Source: Paenibacillus hamazuiensis
Lineage (GTDB): Bacteria; Bacillota; Bacilli; Paenibacillales; NBRC-103111
Length of the DNA: 64,000 nt
Assembly (NCBI RefSeq): GCF_023276405.1
Contig: NZ_JALRMO010000001.1
Span: forward strand, 5,515,001-5,579,000
Reading direction: 5' to 3'
Positions 33,262 to 42,161 of this stretch are shown here, piece by piece (position 1 is the first letter of the stretch; every line of letters starts with the position of its first letter). Made by a program: the position numbers and the translations under genes. The notes beneath the pieces are model-generated. The model saw only the letters and a program-made list of their open reading frames with translations, ran no database searches and was not told the DNA's origin.

Positions 33262-35481
33262 TTATTGCTTCAAAGTTGCGACCAAACGTTTGGCCGAACC
33301 GCCAGCTGTAGGGATATCTTCGTAAATCCGGATCGTCACCGGGAATTCGAACTGCTCGGACTTGATGCTGCCGAAATCGATCGTCTGCATGCCGCTGATC
33401 AGCTTGTTTGCGCCCTGCAGCGTTTGCGTCGTGCTGCCGAGCACGCGGCCGAGCGAATCGACCACCTCAAACTCGAGCGTCGAGAACGAGTCGTCGGTGA
33501 TGACCTCATCCGTTTTCTGTACATCGAGGTTCAGCTTCAGCTTGTAATAATAGCTTCCGCTGTTATACTGCTCGGACAAAATCCAGTCTTCGATTTTCAC
33601 GTTGAACGGATAAACGGAAAGCACTTTCTGCGGCGCGGTCGGATCTTCCTCTCCGGTTTGGCTCACCGCCACCTGGTATTCGGAGATCGGCACCTTGATC
33701 TTGGATGAGTTCGACGGATCCAAAATGCTCAGCTTGAACGTACCTGTTGCGGAAGGTGGAAGCAGATACGAATAGCTGTAGACGTAAGCCGTATTCGGAA
33801 TCAGCTGAGTCAGCGTCGTCGTTTGCTTCGTGCCCGGATACGAGGTGCCCGACGCGTCAGTCAAGGACGTATCGAACGAAGGCAATGCCAGCGTATCGCT
33901 GCTCTTGTTCAAAAGCTTGAATTTGGCGACAACCGTCTGGAACCCGTTTTCCGCATTCGTATGAGCGTTCAGCTCGACGACCGACATCTCCAAATTCGAA
34001 TCAATCAGATGGCTGCCTGCGTTAAACACGAAAGGCTGGCCCAATGTGTACTGCGGAAGCTGCCCCATATCCGTGACGGAGGCCAGACCTCCGGACAAGC
34101 TGACGGCGATGATCGGAATCGCACCGGACGTGCTGCCCGCGGATGATGAAGACCCGCTTGCTTGACTCGACGAGCCGGAAGACGTCGACGACTGGGACGA
34201 GCTGGAGCTGCTTGAGCCGCTTGAGCCGGAACTGGAGTTTGAATTCGCATTCGAGGAACCCGAAGAGCTTCGCGACTCGGAAATGACAAACTGCAGCTGA
34301 TCCGGGGAAGCGCCGTCCGGCAGCTCTGCAGCGAACTTATAGACGCCGGCTTCCCCTGCCACGATGTACGTTTCCGGTGTCATGACCGTTGTGGCATTCA
34401 CGGCGAGCGTATCGGCTTTCGAAATGAGCGTACCCTGCAAAGTCGGCGACTGCAGCGTCGTTTTGCCGTCGTTATGCAGCACCGCTGTAATCACGGCTTG
34501 TTTTTTCCCGGAAACCTCCTGCTGCTCGGCCTTCTGAACCTCCAGGGAAATGCCCTGCCGGTCCTGGAACGCATAACTCACCTTCTCGCCCGGCTGATTC
34601 AGCTGGAACAATGATGCCAAAGCCAGCTTGCCGAACGCGGAGACTACGGAATTGTCGCGGGACAAGACCAGTGCGAGCGCACTTGCGTCAGGCTGCGTTT
34701 CCATGGTGGCCGTCAGCAGAATATGCTTGGTTTGCCCGACACCTACAGTGGTTCCGTCAACCGCATTGGCGGTCATCAGAAACGTTCTGCCCTGCCCGTC
34801 CTGAAGCAAATATTTGAGCCCGGCAGGAATCGTTACGCTCTCCGAACCGGTAGGGGACGCCGTAACGTCGACCGAAATATCCCACTTGCCGTCCTTCGGA
34901 ACCGCAATCGCCTTAACCGCCTGGAAGGCGACGAAAGAGCTGCCGGTCAGCGTCGTGTCCACATCGGCCAGATTGACGACGAGCTGATGAGCCTGCTCGC
35001 GCAGCGATTGCGCATTGGCTACGCTGAGGGATCCGATGTCAGTGAGCTGCGAGCCGTTCCGTTCAAAAATCGTGACCTTCAGGTCGGAGGAAGCCAGCCC
35101 GCCCGGAACGGTGGCCACGTAATAGAAGTTTGCGCCCGTATGCGCGGCAACCAGAGCGTCGGTTTTTTGGCTCAGCTCCGCGTAGTAGCTGCCGCCGGCG
35201 GCGGACGTCACTTTAACGCCGTAGTGGTTAAAATCTACAGTGGATTCGCCGTCGTTATTCAGTTTGACGTTAAATCTCATCATCTGGGTATCGGTGCCTT
35301 GGGAAAGCGTCACATCCTCCAGGGTAAAATAAACCGAGCTGTTGATGAATACCCCTTCCTTGCCCGCATATGTCGTGTTCGGCGGACAAACCGCAAAAGC
35401 CAGGCACAGCAGCGTAAAAACAAGAAATGCGGTAAGGACGATACGCGCCGTTTTCCAAAGATCGGGTCGATGTATGTTCAT
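33262..35481 (-). CDS. Large secreted protein of unknown function at the end of the exporter operon
   Basis: 739 aa from ATG at 35481 (AGGAGGT 6 nt upstream). The signal peptide RIVLTAFLVFTLLCLAFA leads into an extracellular protein with beta-rich segments of the type seen in Ig-like or DUF4352-like folds (VDFNHYGVKVTSAAGGSYYAEL, LEFEVVDSLGRVLGS). A low-complexity Ser/Gly linker of about 60 residues splits it into two halves (near residues 420-480). No enzymatic motif is found. It is 31 nt downstream of the MacB-type permease gene, the fourth gene of the operon from 39141, so it may be an accessory of, or a passenger for, the exporter. The family is not recognised. Confidence 0.75.
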   Translation of the reverse strand: MNIHRPDLWKTARIVLTAFLVFTLLCLAFAVCPPNTTYAGKEGVFINSSVYFTLEDVTLSQGTDTQMMRFNVKLNNDGESTVDFNHYGVKVTSAAGGSYYAELSQKTDALVAAHTGANFYYVATVPGGLASSDLKVTIFERNGSQLTDIGSLSVANAQSLREQAHQLVVNLADVDTTLTGSSFVAFQAVKAIAVPKDGKWDISVDVTASPTGSESVTIPAGLKYLLQDGQGRTFLMTANAVDGTTVGVGQTKHILLTATMETQPDASALALVLSRDNSVVSAFGKLALASLFQLNQPGEKVSYAFQDRQGISLEVQKAEQQEVSGKKQAVITAVLHNDGKTTLQSPTLQGTLISKADTLAVNATTVMTPETYIVAGEAGVYKFAAELPDGASPDQLQFVISESRSSSGSSNANSNSSSGSSGSSSSSSSQSSTSSGSSSQASGSSSSAGSTSGAIPIIAVSLSGGLASVTDMGQLPQYTLGQPFVFNAGSHLIDSNLEMSVVELNAHTNAENGFQTVVAKFKLLNKSSDTLALPSFDTSLTDASGTSYPGTKQTTTLTQLIPNTAYVYSYSYLLPPSATGTFKLSILDPSNSSKIKVPISEYQVAVSQTGEEDPTAPQKVLSVYPFNVKIEDWILSEQYNSGSYYYKLKLNLDVQKTDEVITDDSFSTLEFEVVDSLGRVLGSTTQTLQGANKLISGMQTIDFGSIKSEQFEFPVTIRIYEDIPTAGGSAKRLVATLKQ

Positions 35482-35512
35482 GGGAGTACCTCCTGAATTT
35501 TTAAAATGAGGA

Positions 35513-36703
35513 TCAGTCCGTGCGCAGAGCGTCGATAGGCCGCAGCTTGGAGGCTTTGTTCGCCGGATACAATCCGAATATGATGCCGACAAGGACGGAA
35601 AACAAAAAGGCGTACATACAAATATCAAGAGAAATGATGGTCATTTGCTTCGGGTTGATCAGCGGCCATAACTTGGCCAGCCCGACCCCGAGCACGAGGC
35701 CGATCAGCCCGCCGAAGCCGCTGATGACGACCGCCTCGACGAGAAATTGCATCAGGATGTTGCGCCGCTTGGCGCCGATCGATTTGCGGATCCCGATTTC
35801 CCGCGTCCGCTCGCTGACCGTCACGAGCATGATGTTCATAATGCCGATGCCGCCGACAAGCAGCGAGATGCAGGCAACGCTGACGAGCTGGCTGGTGAGC
35901 GTGCTCGCCGCTTCGGTCCGCGCCGTCAGCAGCTGGTCCTGGTTGAGAATGCGGAAGCCGTTCGAGCTTTTGAATTTATAGGTTAAAAAAGAGGTGATCG
36001 TGTTTTGCGCCGTTGTAATATCGTCCTTCGACGTGGCCTCGACATATGCGGTGCGAATGCTGCCGATGCCAAGCTGGCGCTGTGCAGTCGTCAGCGGAAC
36101 GATGACCATGTCGTCGGCCGACGTGCCGCCGAGGCTGGAGCCCTTCTTGTTCAGCGTGCCGACCACCGTAAACTGGATACCGTTCACGTTGATCGTCTTG
36201 TCGATCGGATTCACACTGCCGAACAGCGCATCCACCACATTGGCACCGAGAACGGCCACATTCGTCCGCAGATCAAGGTCCGCCTCCGTAACAAACCGCC
36301 CTGCCTTGAGCGTCGACTTCAAAATCGACAAATACCGCTCGTTGGTCCCCATCACCGTATATTTCGAATCGTCCTCCGTATCGTATTTCACGCTCGATTT
36401 GACGTTCAGGCTGGAGGACACCGACGGGGCGATGCCGTTAATTTCCGGAAATCCTTCGAATTTCATAATTTCATTGTAGTCGAGCTGTGTGGCGCGCCCC
36501 TGGTTCATCACGTTGACGACAAGCAGGTTCGTTCCCATGTTTTCATACTGCTGCTCGATTTGCGCCGACGTGCCTCTGCCGATCGATACGAGCGTAACGA
36601 CCGAGCTTACGCCGATGATGACGCCGAGCATCGTAAGCAGCGTCCGCATCCAGCTGGCCGTAACGGTTCTGAGCGCCATCTGGATCAATTCGGTGATTTT
36701 CAT
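35513..36703 (-). CDS. MacB-type ABC transporter permease
   Basis: 396 aa. It has one N-terminal helix (TLLTMLGVIIGVSSVVTLVSIG), a large extracellular MacB periplasmic-core-like domain (about residues 50-260) and three C-terminal helices, the FtsX fold, with GGIGIMNIMLVTVSERTREIGIRKSIGA just after the second helix. This motif is diagnostic for MacB/LolC-type permeases. It overlaps the ATPase gene by 4 nt (ATGA). With the HlyD protein it should form a tripartite-like exporter or mechanotransmission complex for peptides, antimicrobials or lipoproteins. Confidence 0.92.
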   Translation of the reverse strand: MKITELIQMALRTVTASWMRTLLTMLGVIIGVSSVVTLVSIGRGTSAQIEQQYENMGTNLLVVNVMNQGRATQLDYNEIMKFEGFPEINGIAPSVSSSLNVKSSVKYDTEDDSKYTVMGTNERYLSILKSTLKAGRFVTEADLDLRTNVAVLGANVVDALFGSVNPIDKTINVNGIQFTVVGTLNKKGSSLGGTSADDMVIVPLTTAQRQLGIGSIRTAYVEATSKDDITTAQNTITSFLTYKFKSSNGFRILNQDQLLTARTEAASTLTSQLVSVACISLLVGGIGIMNIMLVTVSERTREIGIRKSIGAKRRNILMQFLVEAVVISGFGGLIGLVLGVGLAKLWPLINPKQMTIISLDICMYAFLFSVLVGIIFGLYPANKASKLRPIDALRTD

Positions 36704-37422
36704 ACCGTCGCCTCCATTGCCTCTTTGCCCGGCGACTGCCGTTCATTGATCATATCTCCGACGATGAGGCCGTCCCGGATCGTTACAATTCTTTTGGCAT
36801 GCTCCGCAATGTGCAGGTCATGCGTAATCAGCACGATCGTATTGCCCGATTCGTTGAGCTGAAGCATCAGCTCCAGCACCTCTTGCCCGGTCTTCGAATC
36901 GAGCGCCCCGGTCGGTTCGTCGGCCAGCAGCAGCGACGGACCTACGGCGAGCGCTCTGGCAATCGCCACGCGCTGCTGCTGCCCCCCCGACAGCTGGCTG
37001 GGGCGGTGATCGGAACGGGCCCCCATGCCGAGGTTCTCCAGCATCTGCTGCGCGCGCTCTCTTCGCTCCTTCTTCGGAACGCCGGAATAAATCATCGGCA
37101 GCTCCACATTTTCCAGTGCGGTCAGCCGCGGCAGCAAATTGAACTGCTGAAAAATAAAGCCGATTTTCCGGTTGCGCAGCTCCGCGAGCGCATCGTCGGA
37201 CATTTTTTCGGTAGCGACGCCGTCCAGCGTGTAGGATCCGGAGGTCGGCACGTCGAGCAGGCCGATCGTATTCATCAGCGTCGATTTTCCCGACCCGCTC
37301 GGACCGACGATTGCGACGAATTCCCCGGTATCTACGGAAAGCGAGATGCTCTTCAAAATCGGCAGCTCCTCGGAGCCCCGGTAATACGTTTTACGGATGT
37401 CCTTAAGCTCAATCATGCTCAT
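36700..37422 (-). CDS. MacB/LolD-type ABC transporter ATP-binding protein
   Basis: 240 aa. Walker A is [18 protein letters not shown], the Q-loop lies near [19 protein letters not shown], the signature is [18 protein letters not shown], Walker B is [12 protein letters not shown] and the switch His is in VLITHDL. It pairs with the permease downstream (4-nt overlap). Second gene of the operon, 24 nt after the HlyD gene. Confidence 0.94.
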   Translation of the reverse strand: MSMIELKDIRKTYYRGSEELPILKSISLSVDTGEFVAIVGPSGSGKSTLMNTIGLLDVPTSGSYTLDGVATEKMSDDALAELRNRKIGFIFQQFNLLPRLTALENVELPMIYSGVPKKERRERAQQMLENLGMGARSDHRPSQLSGGQQQRVAIARALAVGPSLLLADEPTGALDSKTGQEVLELMLQLNESGNTIVLITHDLHIAEHAKRIVTIRDGLIVGDMINERQSPGKEAMEATV

Positions 37423-37446
37423 ATGGGGTTCCCCTCCCTTCGGCCA

Positions 37447-39141
37447 TTAGAATCCCGGCGGCGGACCTCCGAAACCTCCTGCGCCTGCTCCGCCCGTATT
37501 GCTCGATCTGTTATTGCCGCCCGTGCTGCCGCTGTTCCGGTTGCCCTGCTGGAACTGGTTGCGCATTTGCTGGATTTCCTGCTCGGACAGCTTTCCTCTT
37601 TGCGTTGCGCCCTGGATGACGATCGTATCGCCTTCCTTGAGACCGTCGGTAATCTCGATCAGCGTGCTCGTGTTCGCGCCGATCTTCACTTCGTGATCCG
37701 CTTCGATCGTACCGTCGGCTTTTTTCAAAGCAACAACCCGCTTGCCGTTCCGCTGCTTGACCGCTTCCACGGGGACGACAAGCACATCCTTTTTATCCTG
37801 GATCAAAATATCCGCCGTCGCCGTCATCGTGTACTTGAGCTCCGACGTGTTTTTCAAGGTCACGACCGCGGTATAAGTCGTTACTCCGTTGCTGACCGTA
37901 CCGACGGTCGATACTTGCGTAACCTCCCCTTGGAACGTTTTGCCCGGAACCGCATCAACCTTCACTTCGGCTTTTTGCCCGACCTGGATTTTCGGCAAAT
38001 CCAGCTCGTCGACCTTGATCGGTAATTGCAGGTAGTCGAGGCTCGCTACCGCGCCGAGCGCGACATTGTTTTCAATCGTCGTTCCGACCGGATAAGAAGC
38101 GAGCACGTTTTTCTTCTGATCGGCAAAGTCGGTGGAGAAGATGCCGTCGAACGGAGCGTAAACCTTCAGCTTCTCCATTTGATCCTCGAGATCCTTCACC
38201 GTTTTCGTCTGCTGGGTAATCTGGTTTTGCTTGTTCGTAATATCTTTCTGCAGCGTATCGCTGACGATCGTGCCGATAAGTTCGCCTTTGTTCACTATTC
38301 GGTTTTCCTTGATCGCCAGGTGATCGATCGTGCCGGAAACGCCGGCGAGAACGTTCACCGTTGTTTTATATTGAAGTGTCCCTTGGGCTTTGGAGTCCAC
38401 CTTCAAGCCGCCGATGGTTACGGTTCCTTTAACGGTTTGCCCCGCGTCCATCGACCCGTCGTTGTCGACGCGGACGAACACGTCCACAAGCCGGTTCCCC
38501 TTCGCATCGGACTTGACCCCCGAAGATACGGAGCTCACAATGCCGGTTTTCGTCAGCATATAGCCGTCGATGGTGAGCTGTACCGTATCGCCTTCATGGA
38601 TTTGCGAAGCTTCTTCCTGAAGGAAAGGGAGCGTGACCGTCAAGTTTTGGCTGTCGGCGATGGTCGCGATTTTCGTTGTTTTGGAGACGCTGGCTCCTTC
38701 GCTGATATTGGTGGACAGGATCAGCTTGCCGCCGACCGGAGCTATGGTCTTGAGCGCCGCGGCTTGCGCCTGCAGATCCTGCATGTCCGATTCGTATTGG
38801 CTGAGCGTCAGCTTCGCTTGATCAAGCCTTGCCTCCAGATCGGAATCGTAAATCTCAAGCAGCAAATCGCCTTTTTTCACGGTTTGGTTGCGCGACAGGT
38901 TGATCGTTTTGATCATCCCTTCTTTCGGAGCGACGATGCTTTGCTGTTCCTGCGGTTCCAGCTGAGCAGTGCCGGAAATCGTCGCGCGGATGCTGCCTTT
39001 TCTCACCGTGTAGGTCGTTTCCTGCACAGCCGTTTGTTGTTTGCTTTTCAAAGGGTTTTTATACAAATAAGCGTAAGTACCGCCACCGCACGCCAGCACA
39101 GCGACCAAGGTGATGATGACTCCTTTTTTGCCGATTTTCAT
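37447..39141 (-). CDS. HlyD/MacA-type efflux adaptor
   Basis: 564 aa from ATG at 39141 (GGGAGG 9 nt upstream; another ATG 6 nt earlier is too close). It has an N-terminal membrane anchor (GVIITLVAVLACGGGTYAYLY), biotinyl-lipoyl-like halves (RKGSIRATISGTAQLEPQEQ; later VNVLAGVSGTIDHLAIKENRIVNKG), coiled-coil segments including ITNKQNQITQQTKTVKDLEDQ, a beta-barrel and a Gly/Pro-rich C-terminal tail. The second lipoyl-type repeat makes it longer than a typical MacA. It probably connects the MacB-type transporter to the envelope. First gene of a four-gene operon controlled by a hexamer array. Confidence 0.88.
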   Translation of the reverse strand: MKIGKKGVIITLVAVLACGGGTYAYLYKNPLKSKQQTAVQETTYTVRKGSIRATISGTAQLEPQEQQSIVAPKEGMIKTINLSRNQTVKKGDLLLEIYDSDLEARLDQAKLTLSQYESDMQDLQAQAAALKTIAPVGGKLILSTNISEGASVSKTTKIATIADSQNLTVTLPFLQEEASQIHEGDTVQLTIDGYMLTKTGIVSSVSSGVKSDAKGNRLVDVFVRVDNDGSMDAGQTVKGTVTIGGLKVDSKAQGTLQYKTTVNVLAGVSGTIDHLAIKENRIVNKGELIGTIVSDTLQKDITNKQNQITQQTKTVKDLEDQMEKLKVYAPFDGIFSTDFADQKKNVLASYPVGTTIENNVALGAVASLDYLQLPIKVDELDLPKIQVGQKAEVKVDAVPGKTFQGEVTQVSTVGTVSNGVTTYTAVVTLKNTSELKYTMTATADILIQDKKDVLVVPVEAVKQRNGKRVVALKKADGTIEADHEVKIGANTSTLIEITDGLKEGDTIVIQGATQRGKLSEQEIQQMRNQFQQGNRNSGSTGGNNRSSNTGGAGAGGFGGPPPGF

Positions 39142-39218
39142 GGACATTTGCCTCCCGACATAAACTGAACTTTCTCTATTTCGCCGTGCTTTCTGGATAA
39201 ATCCTGCTCATGGTTTTC

Positions 39219-39272
39219 ATTATGAAGGGGTTATCTGAATCCAGCTTGATCGTTAGCTGAAAGATTTCTTAA
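39219..39272 (-). promoter_or_regulatory. Hexamer array and -10 box of the exporter operon
   Basis: Plus-strand TCTGAA (39234), CTTGAT (39245), GCTGAA (39256) and TCTTAA (39267) are spaced 11 bp. Nine nt separate the gene-proximal box from CATAAT (39219-39224, minus strand). There is no -35 hexamer. Confidence 0.72.
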
Positions 39273-39336
39273 TGCGATAAACCCGCATGATTGCTGGATT
39301 TTCTTATAAAAAGCGCAAACCGGCACAGATGCCGCC

Positions 39337-39375
39337 TTCAACCATTATTCAGCAAACTTTCAGCAAACTTTCAGC
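39337..39375 (+). promoter_or_regulatory. TTCAGC hexamer array facing the SleB-like gene
   Basis: TTCAAC (39337), TTCAGC (39348), TTCAGC (39359) and TTCAGC (39370), exactly 11 bp apart, with AAACT as the spacer twice. Unlike the other arrays, no good -10 lies 9 nt downstream. The recognisable sigma-A promoter is 60 nt further on. Confidence 0.6.
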
Positions 39376-39434
39376 TTGATTCGAATAAGCACCGGTTTTC
39401 CGGGGAAAAGTACATGTAATCCAAAATATGTGGG

Positions 39435-39463
39435 TTGAACGATATAAGGCCGTCTCCTATAAT
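39435..39463 (+). promoter_or_regulatory. Sigma-A promoter of the SleB-like gene
   Basis: TTGAAC and a perfect TATAAT separated by 17 nt. AAGGAG and the ATG follow within 30 nt. Confidence 0.75.
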
Positions 39464-39488
39464 CGACACAGAAAGGAGACGATGAACC

Positions 39489-40136
39489 ATGAAATATTGG
39501 AAAGCACTCGCCTTCCTGACTGCCATTTTGCTTACGGGAACCGTCGTTCCGCACAGCGCGCACGCCCAGACGCCGACCCAAGTATCGTACGGCAGCCAAA
39601 ACGGGGACGTTTGGGACCTGCAATTCCGTTTGAAAGCGATGGGTTATTATAAAGAGCCGCTGGATGGAAAATTCGGCGCAGCCACCGCTGCCGCCGTTCG
39701 CAAGTTTCAGCAAAGCTACGGACTTCCCGCCGACGGCGTCGCCGGAAGTTCGACTTGGAAGGCTCTAAAGAAATACAGCTTGAACCGGCAAGAAATGGAT
39801 ATAATGGCACATATCATATACAGTGAGGCCAGAGGGGAACCGTACAAAGGACAAGTCGCCGTCGGCGCAGTCGTAATGAACCGGATTCAATCCGGCAAGT
39901 TTCCCGGCAACATCCGCGACGTTGTATTTCAACCTGGCGCCTTTACAGCAGTAGACGACGGCCAATATTGGCTGACACCGAACAGCACCGCCTATTTGGC
40001 CGCCCAGGATGCCGTCCGCGGCTGGGATCCGACTTACGGATCGCTTTATTATTTCAATCCGGATACGGCGACAAGCGCCTGGATCTGGTCGCGCCCGCAA
40101 ACCGTCAAAATCGGCAAACATATATTTGCGAAGTAA
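39489..40136 (+). CDS. SleB-like spore cortex-lytic / cell-wall hydrolase
   Basis: 215 aa. The signal peptide is WKALAFLTAILLTGTVVPHSAHA. A peptidoglycan-binding-1 domain follows (about residues 37-95; VWDLQFRLKAMGYY, FGAATAAAVRKFQQSYGL). The C-terminal hydrolase_2 (SleB/CwlJ) catalytic domain (about 103-213) has the conserved IIYSEARGEPYKGQVAVGAVVMNR with the presumed catalytic Glu. SleB-type enzymes act as lytic transglycosylases on muramic-lactam-containing cortex. The promoter here is of the vegetative type and the upstream array suggests stress control, so a role on vegetative peptidoglycan is also possible. Confidence 0.88.
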   Translation: MKYWKALAFLTAILLTGTVVPHSAHAQTPTQVSYGSQNGDVWDLQFRLKAMGYYKEPLDGKFGAATAAAVRKFQQSYGLPADGVAGSSTWKALKKYSLNRQEMDIMAHIIYSEARGEPYKGQVAVGAVVMNRIQSGKFPGNIRDVVFQPGAFTAVDDGQYWLTPNSTAYLAAQDAVRGWDPTYGSLYYFNPDTATSAWIWSRPQTVKIGKHIFAK

Positions 40137-40147
40137 CTGTTTCGAAA

Positions 40148-40187
40148 GAAAAAGGCACCTCCCTGAGCGGAAAGGTGCCTTTTTTAA
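40148..40187 (+). terminator. Rho-independent terminator of the SleB-like gene
   Basis: AAAAAGGCACCT / AGGTGCCTTTTTT with a 12-nt loop and a T run, 12 nt past the stop codon. Confidence 0.88.
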
Positions 40188-40310
40188 CTCCTGTCTATAC
40201 ACAAATGGGTTATTTCCCCGATGCAACAGCTGCGATTGCGATGCGAAGACTAGTACCGACACAGCTGCGTAAATTGTTCGGGGATTGTGATACCATCTTG
40301 GAAATTTACA

Positions 40311-41204
40311 TTATCCGGTATACATGTTCTGATCCTGCAATTGAATCAGCACTTTGCCGAAGCGCCCGCCCTGCCGGATTTCCACTCTGTCGGTCGGATA
40401 AGTCCGCTCCAAATACTCGGCGACGATTTTCCGGTTCCGGTCGTCCGAAGGCAGTCCGAAAATTTTCAGCCAGTCCATAACCTCCTGAAGCGCCGCTTCC
40501 TTGGACACCACCGTGGTTTTCATTTCCCGGGTTACGAGCGACTGATAGGAATAGCCTTTCAGAAACAATAAATGAAACAAATAAGCCATTTCCAGGTGCT
40601 CGGTTGATTTCTTGGGCCGATCCGCGACCAGCGGCCAAATTTCATCTACCAGACTGTGCTCCCTGGAGCCGGCGGACAGACTGATATAGCAAAACTGCCG
40701 TGCGCAGCTCATCACCTTCTCCACACTTTCCCAATCGGCAATAACCGGGCACATGGAGACGAATACCAAATCGAAGGATTTCCTCCACCCCTTCGCTTCA
40801 ATATCGATATTTTCGAACGGCTCGGCCACAACTTCAACGTTCCCATTGGCTATTCCCGTTATATTTTCTTTCAGCAGCCCGACCAAAGGAAGATTAGGCT
40901 CCACAGAAGTAACGCTGGCCCCTCTCTCCGCAAACGGCACTGTAAATCCGCCCGAGGCCGCTCCAATGTCTAAAATGGACCTATCCTTGAATGTTACTCC
41001 CTGTCCCTCCAGCCAATTCATAATCCGTTTTGTTCTTTGCCGGCCTTCCTCGTTAAACGCTTGCTCGTTAAATGCCTTTGCCTTATGGTCAAAGGTGTGC
41101 ACCGGATCAATTCCGGCTTGTTTCATCTTGTTCACTGCCGTATGCCTATCTTCCTTCCAAGCTTTTTCCCAAACGTTTTCATTAAACAACTCGTTTGTCA
41201 TCAT
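40311..41204 (-). CDS. Class I SAM-dependent methyltransferase
   Basis: 297 aa. The Rossmann motif I SILDIGAASGGFTVPFAERGA (about residues 76-96) carries the SAM-binding acidic/Gly loop. Motif II (VTSVEPN) and a motif IV-like FDLVFVSMCPVIAD follow. AAGGGG lies 6 nt before ATG. The C-terminal half is not assigned to a known acceptor-binding type, so the substrate is unknown. It stands upstream of a separate Rrf2 gene on the same strand, so the two could be linked but are oriented in series with a terminator-like hairpin between them. Confidence 0.8.
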   Translation of the reverse strand: MMTNELFNENVWEKAWKEDRHTAVNKMKQAGIDPVHTFDHKAKAFNEQAFNEEGRQRTKRIMNWLEGQGVTFKDRSILDIGAASGGFTVPFAERGASVTSVEPNLPLVGLLKENITGIANGNVEVVAEPFENIDIEAKGWRKSFDLVFVSMCPVIADWESVEKVMSCARQFCYISLSAGSREHSLVDEIWPLVADRPKKSTEHLEMAYLFHLLFLKGYSYQSLVTREMKTTVVSKEAALQEVMDWLKIFGLPSDDRNRKIVAEYLERTYPTDRVEIRQGGRFGKVLIQLQDQNMYTG

Positions 41205-41264
41205 TCATATCCCCTTTCAGGATTATATGGATTTTAAGGATTCTTTATATCTGTAATAATTTTT

Positions 41265-41307
41265 AAAAAAAAAAGCCGTTCGTCATAAAACAACGGTTAT
41301 TTTTTTG
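41265..41307 (-). terminator. Terminator overlapping the end of the Rrf2 gene
   Basis: AACCGTTG...CGAACGGC hairpin followed on the minus strand by about ten Ts. The stem overlaps the last codons of the Rrf2 gene. Confidence 0.65.
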
Positions 41308-41684
41308 GCAAGCTCAGACATTTTCTGCTTTCTCAGATAGTCCTCCATTTCCTCTTCCGCCGATACCATCACCTTCTGAATCAAACATTCGGTTCCATGG
41401 TTCAAATCGCAATCGAATAAGGAGGCTGTGCCTTCAATCACATGAATGATATCAAGGAACGAAATTTCTTCCCAATTCCGCTTTAACCTGTATCCGCCGT
41501 TGGCACCCGAAGTGGATTCGATCATTCCTGCCTTGACCAGCTTGGTAAGTATTTTGGATAAATAAGTAGGCGAAACTCCTTGCCGATCCGCCAACTGCTG
41601 TACGCCGATAAGCTTATTCGGGGTGGCTGCGGCAAGAAAGAGCATGGTGTGAAGGGCATAGTTCGTCGCTTTCGAAAACTTCAT
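41283..41684 (-). CDS. Rrf2-family transcriptional regulator
   Basis: 133 aa from ATG at 41684, the standard Rrf2 start (MKFSKATNYALHTMLFLAA); GAGGTGA lies about 11 nt upstream. The winged helix is GVQQLADRQGVSPTYLSKILTKLVKAGMIES with the wing GANGGYRLKR. Only two Cys remain in the sensor loop (FDCDLNHGTECLI), whereas Fe-S members such as IscR and NsrR have three, so a cluster is uncertain. It resembles YwnA-type regulators. The target is unknown. Confidence 0.86.
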   Translation of the reverse strand: MKFSKATNYALHTMLFLAAATPNKLIGVQQLADRQGVSPTYLSKILTKLVKAGMIESTSGANGGYRLKRNWEEISFLDIIHVIEGTASLFDCDLNHGTECLIQKVMVSAEEEMEDYLRKQKMSELAKKITVVL

Positions 41685-41754
41685 TGCGCAGTGTTCACCT
41701 CGATCGTAGACTTTATTTATCCATGATAACTTTTGCAATGGACAATGTCAAGTC

Positions 41755-42084
41755 TTAGCGGCTTTCATTGAGATTAACACGAGTATTTTCAATAATCATT
41801 ATTTTCTCCGAGCCGCTTAGAGTTGAATCGATTTCAAATTTTTTCTCGATATATTCTATCCCACGACGTGTGATAGACACGTAGGATAATATTTGCGAGT
41901 CATTCATCGGATATCTTAGTTCGAATATCATTAATTCTTCATTTTCAAGTTTGCCCAACGCCGTTATAAAAAGATCGCGGCTTACACCGATATATTCATG
42001 ATTTATTTTCAATAAATTTGACAAATCCTTTTGATACTCCATATAAAAAGCCAGTAAAACTTTCTGCTTTAAATCCACTTCCAT
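41755..42084 (-). CDS. Small winged-helix-like protein of unknown function
   Basis: 109 aa, start ATG with GGAGGG 7 nt upstream. The sequence is noticeably more AT-rich than its neighbours, with Ile, Lys, Glu and Asn dominating. KVLLAFYMEYQKDL, VSRDLFITALGKLENEELMIFEL and SYVSITRRGIEYIEKK look like a winged helix of the YjcQ or PadR general type. A perfect 20-bp palindrome lies 44 nt upstream and may be its own operator. The composition suggests acquisition by transfer. Confidence 0.6.
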   Translation of the reverse strand: MEVDLKQKVLLAFYMEYQKDLSNLLKINHEYIGVSRDLFITALGKLENEELMIFELRYPMNDSQILSYVSITRRGIEYIEKKFEIDSTLSGSEKIMIIENTRVNLNESR

Positions 42085-42127
42085 TTAAATACCCTCCGAA
42101 AACCGAACATTTATCCCAGTTTACCAT

Positions 42128-42147
42128 ATACAACCATATGGTTGTAT
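42128..42147. promoter_or_regulatory. Perfect 20-bp palindrome upstream of the gene at 41755
   Basis: ATACAACCATATGGTTGTAT, a dyad with no mismatches, between the small winged-helix gene and VanZ. A likely operator for a homodimeric regulator. Confidence 0.6.
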
Positions 42148-42161
42148 AAATATTACTTAAT

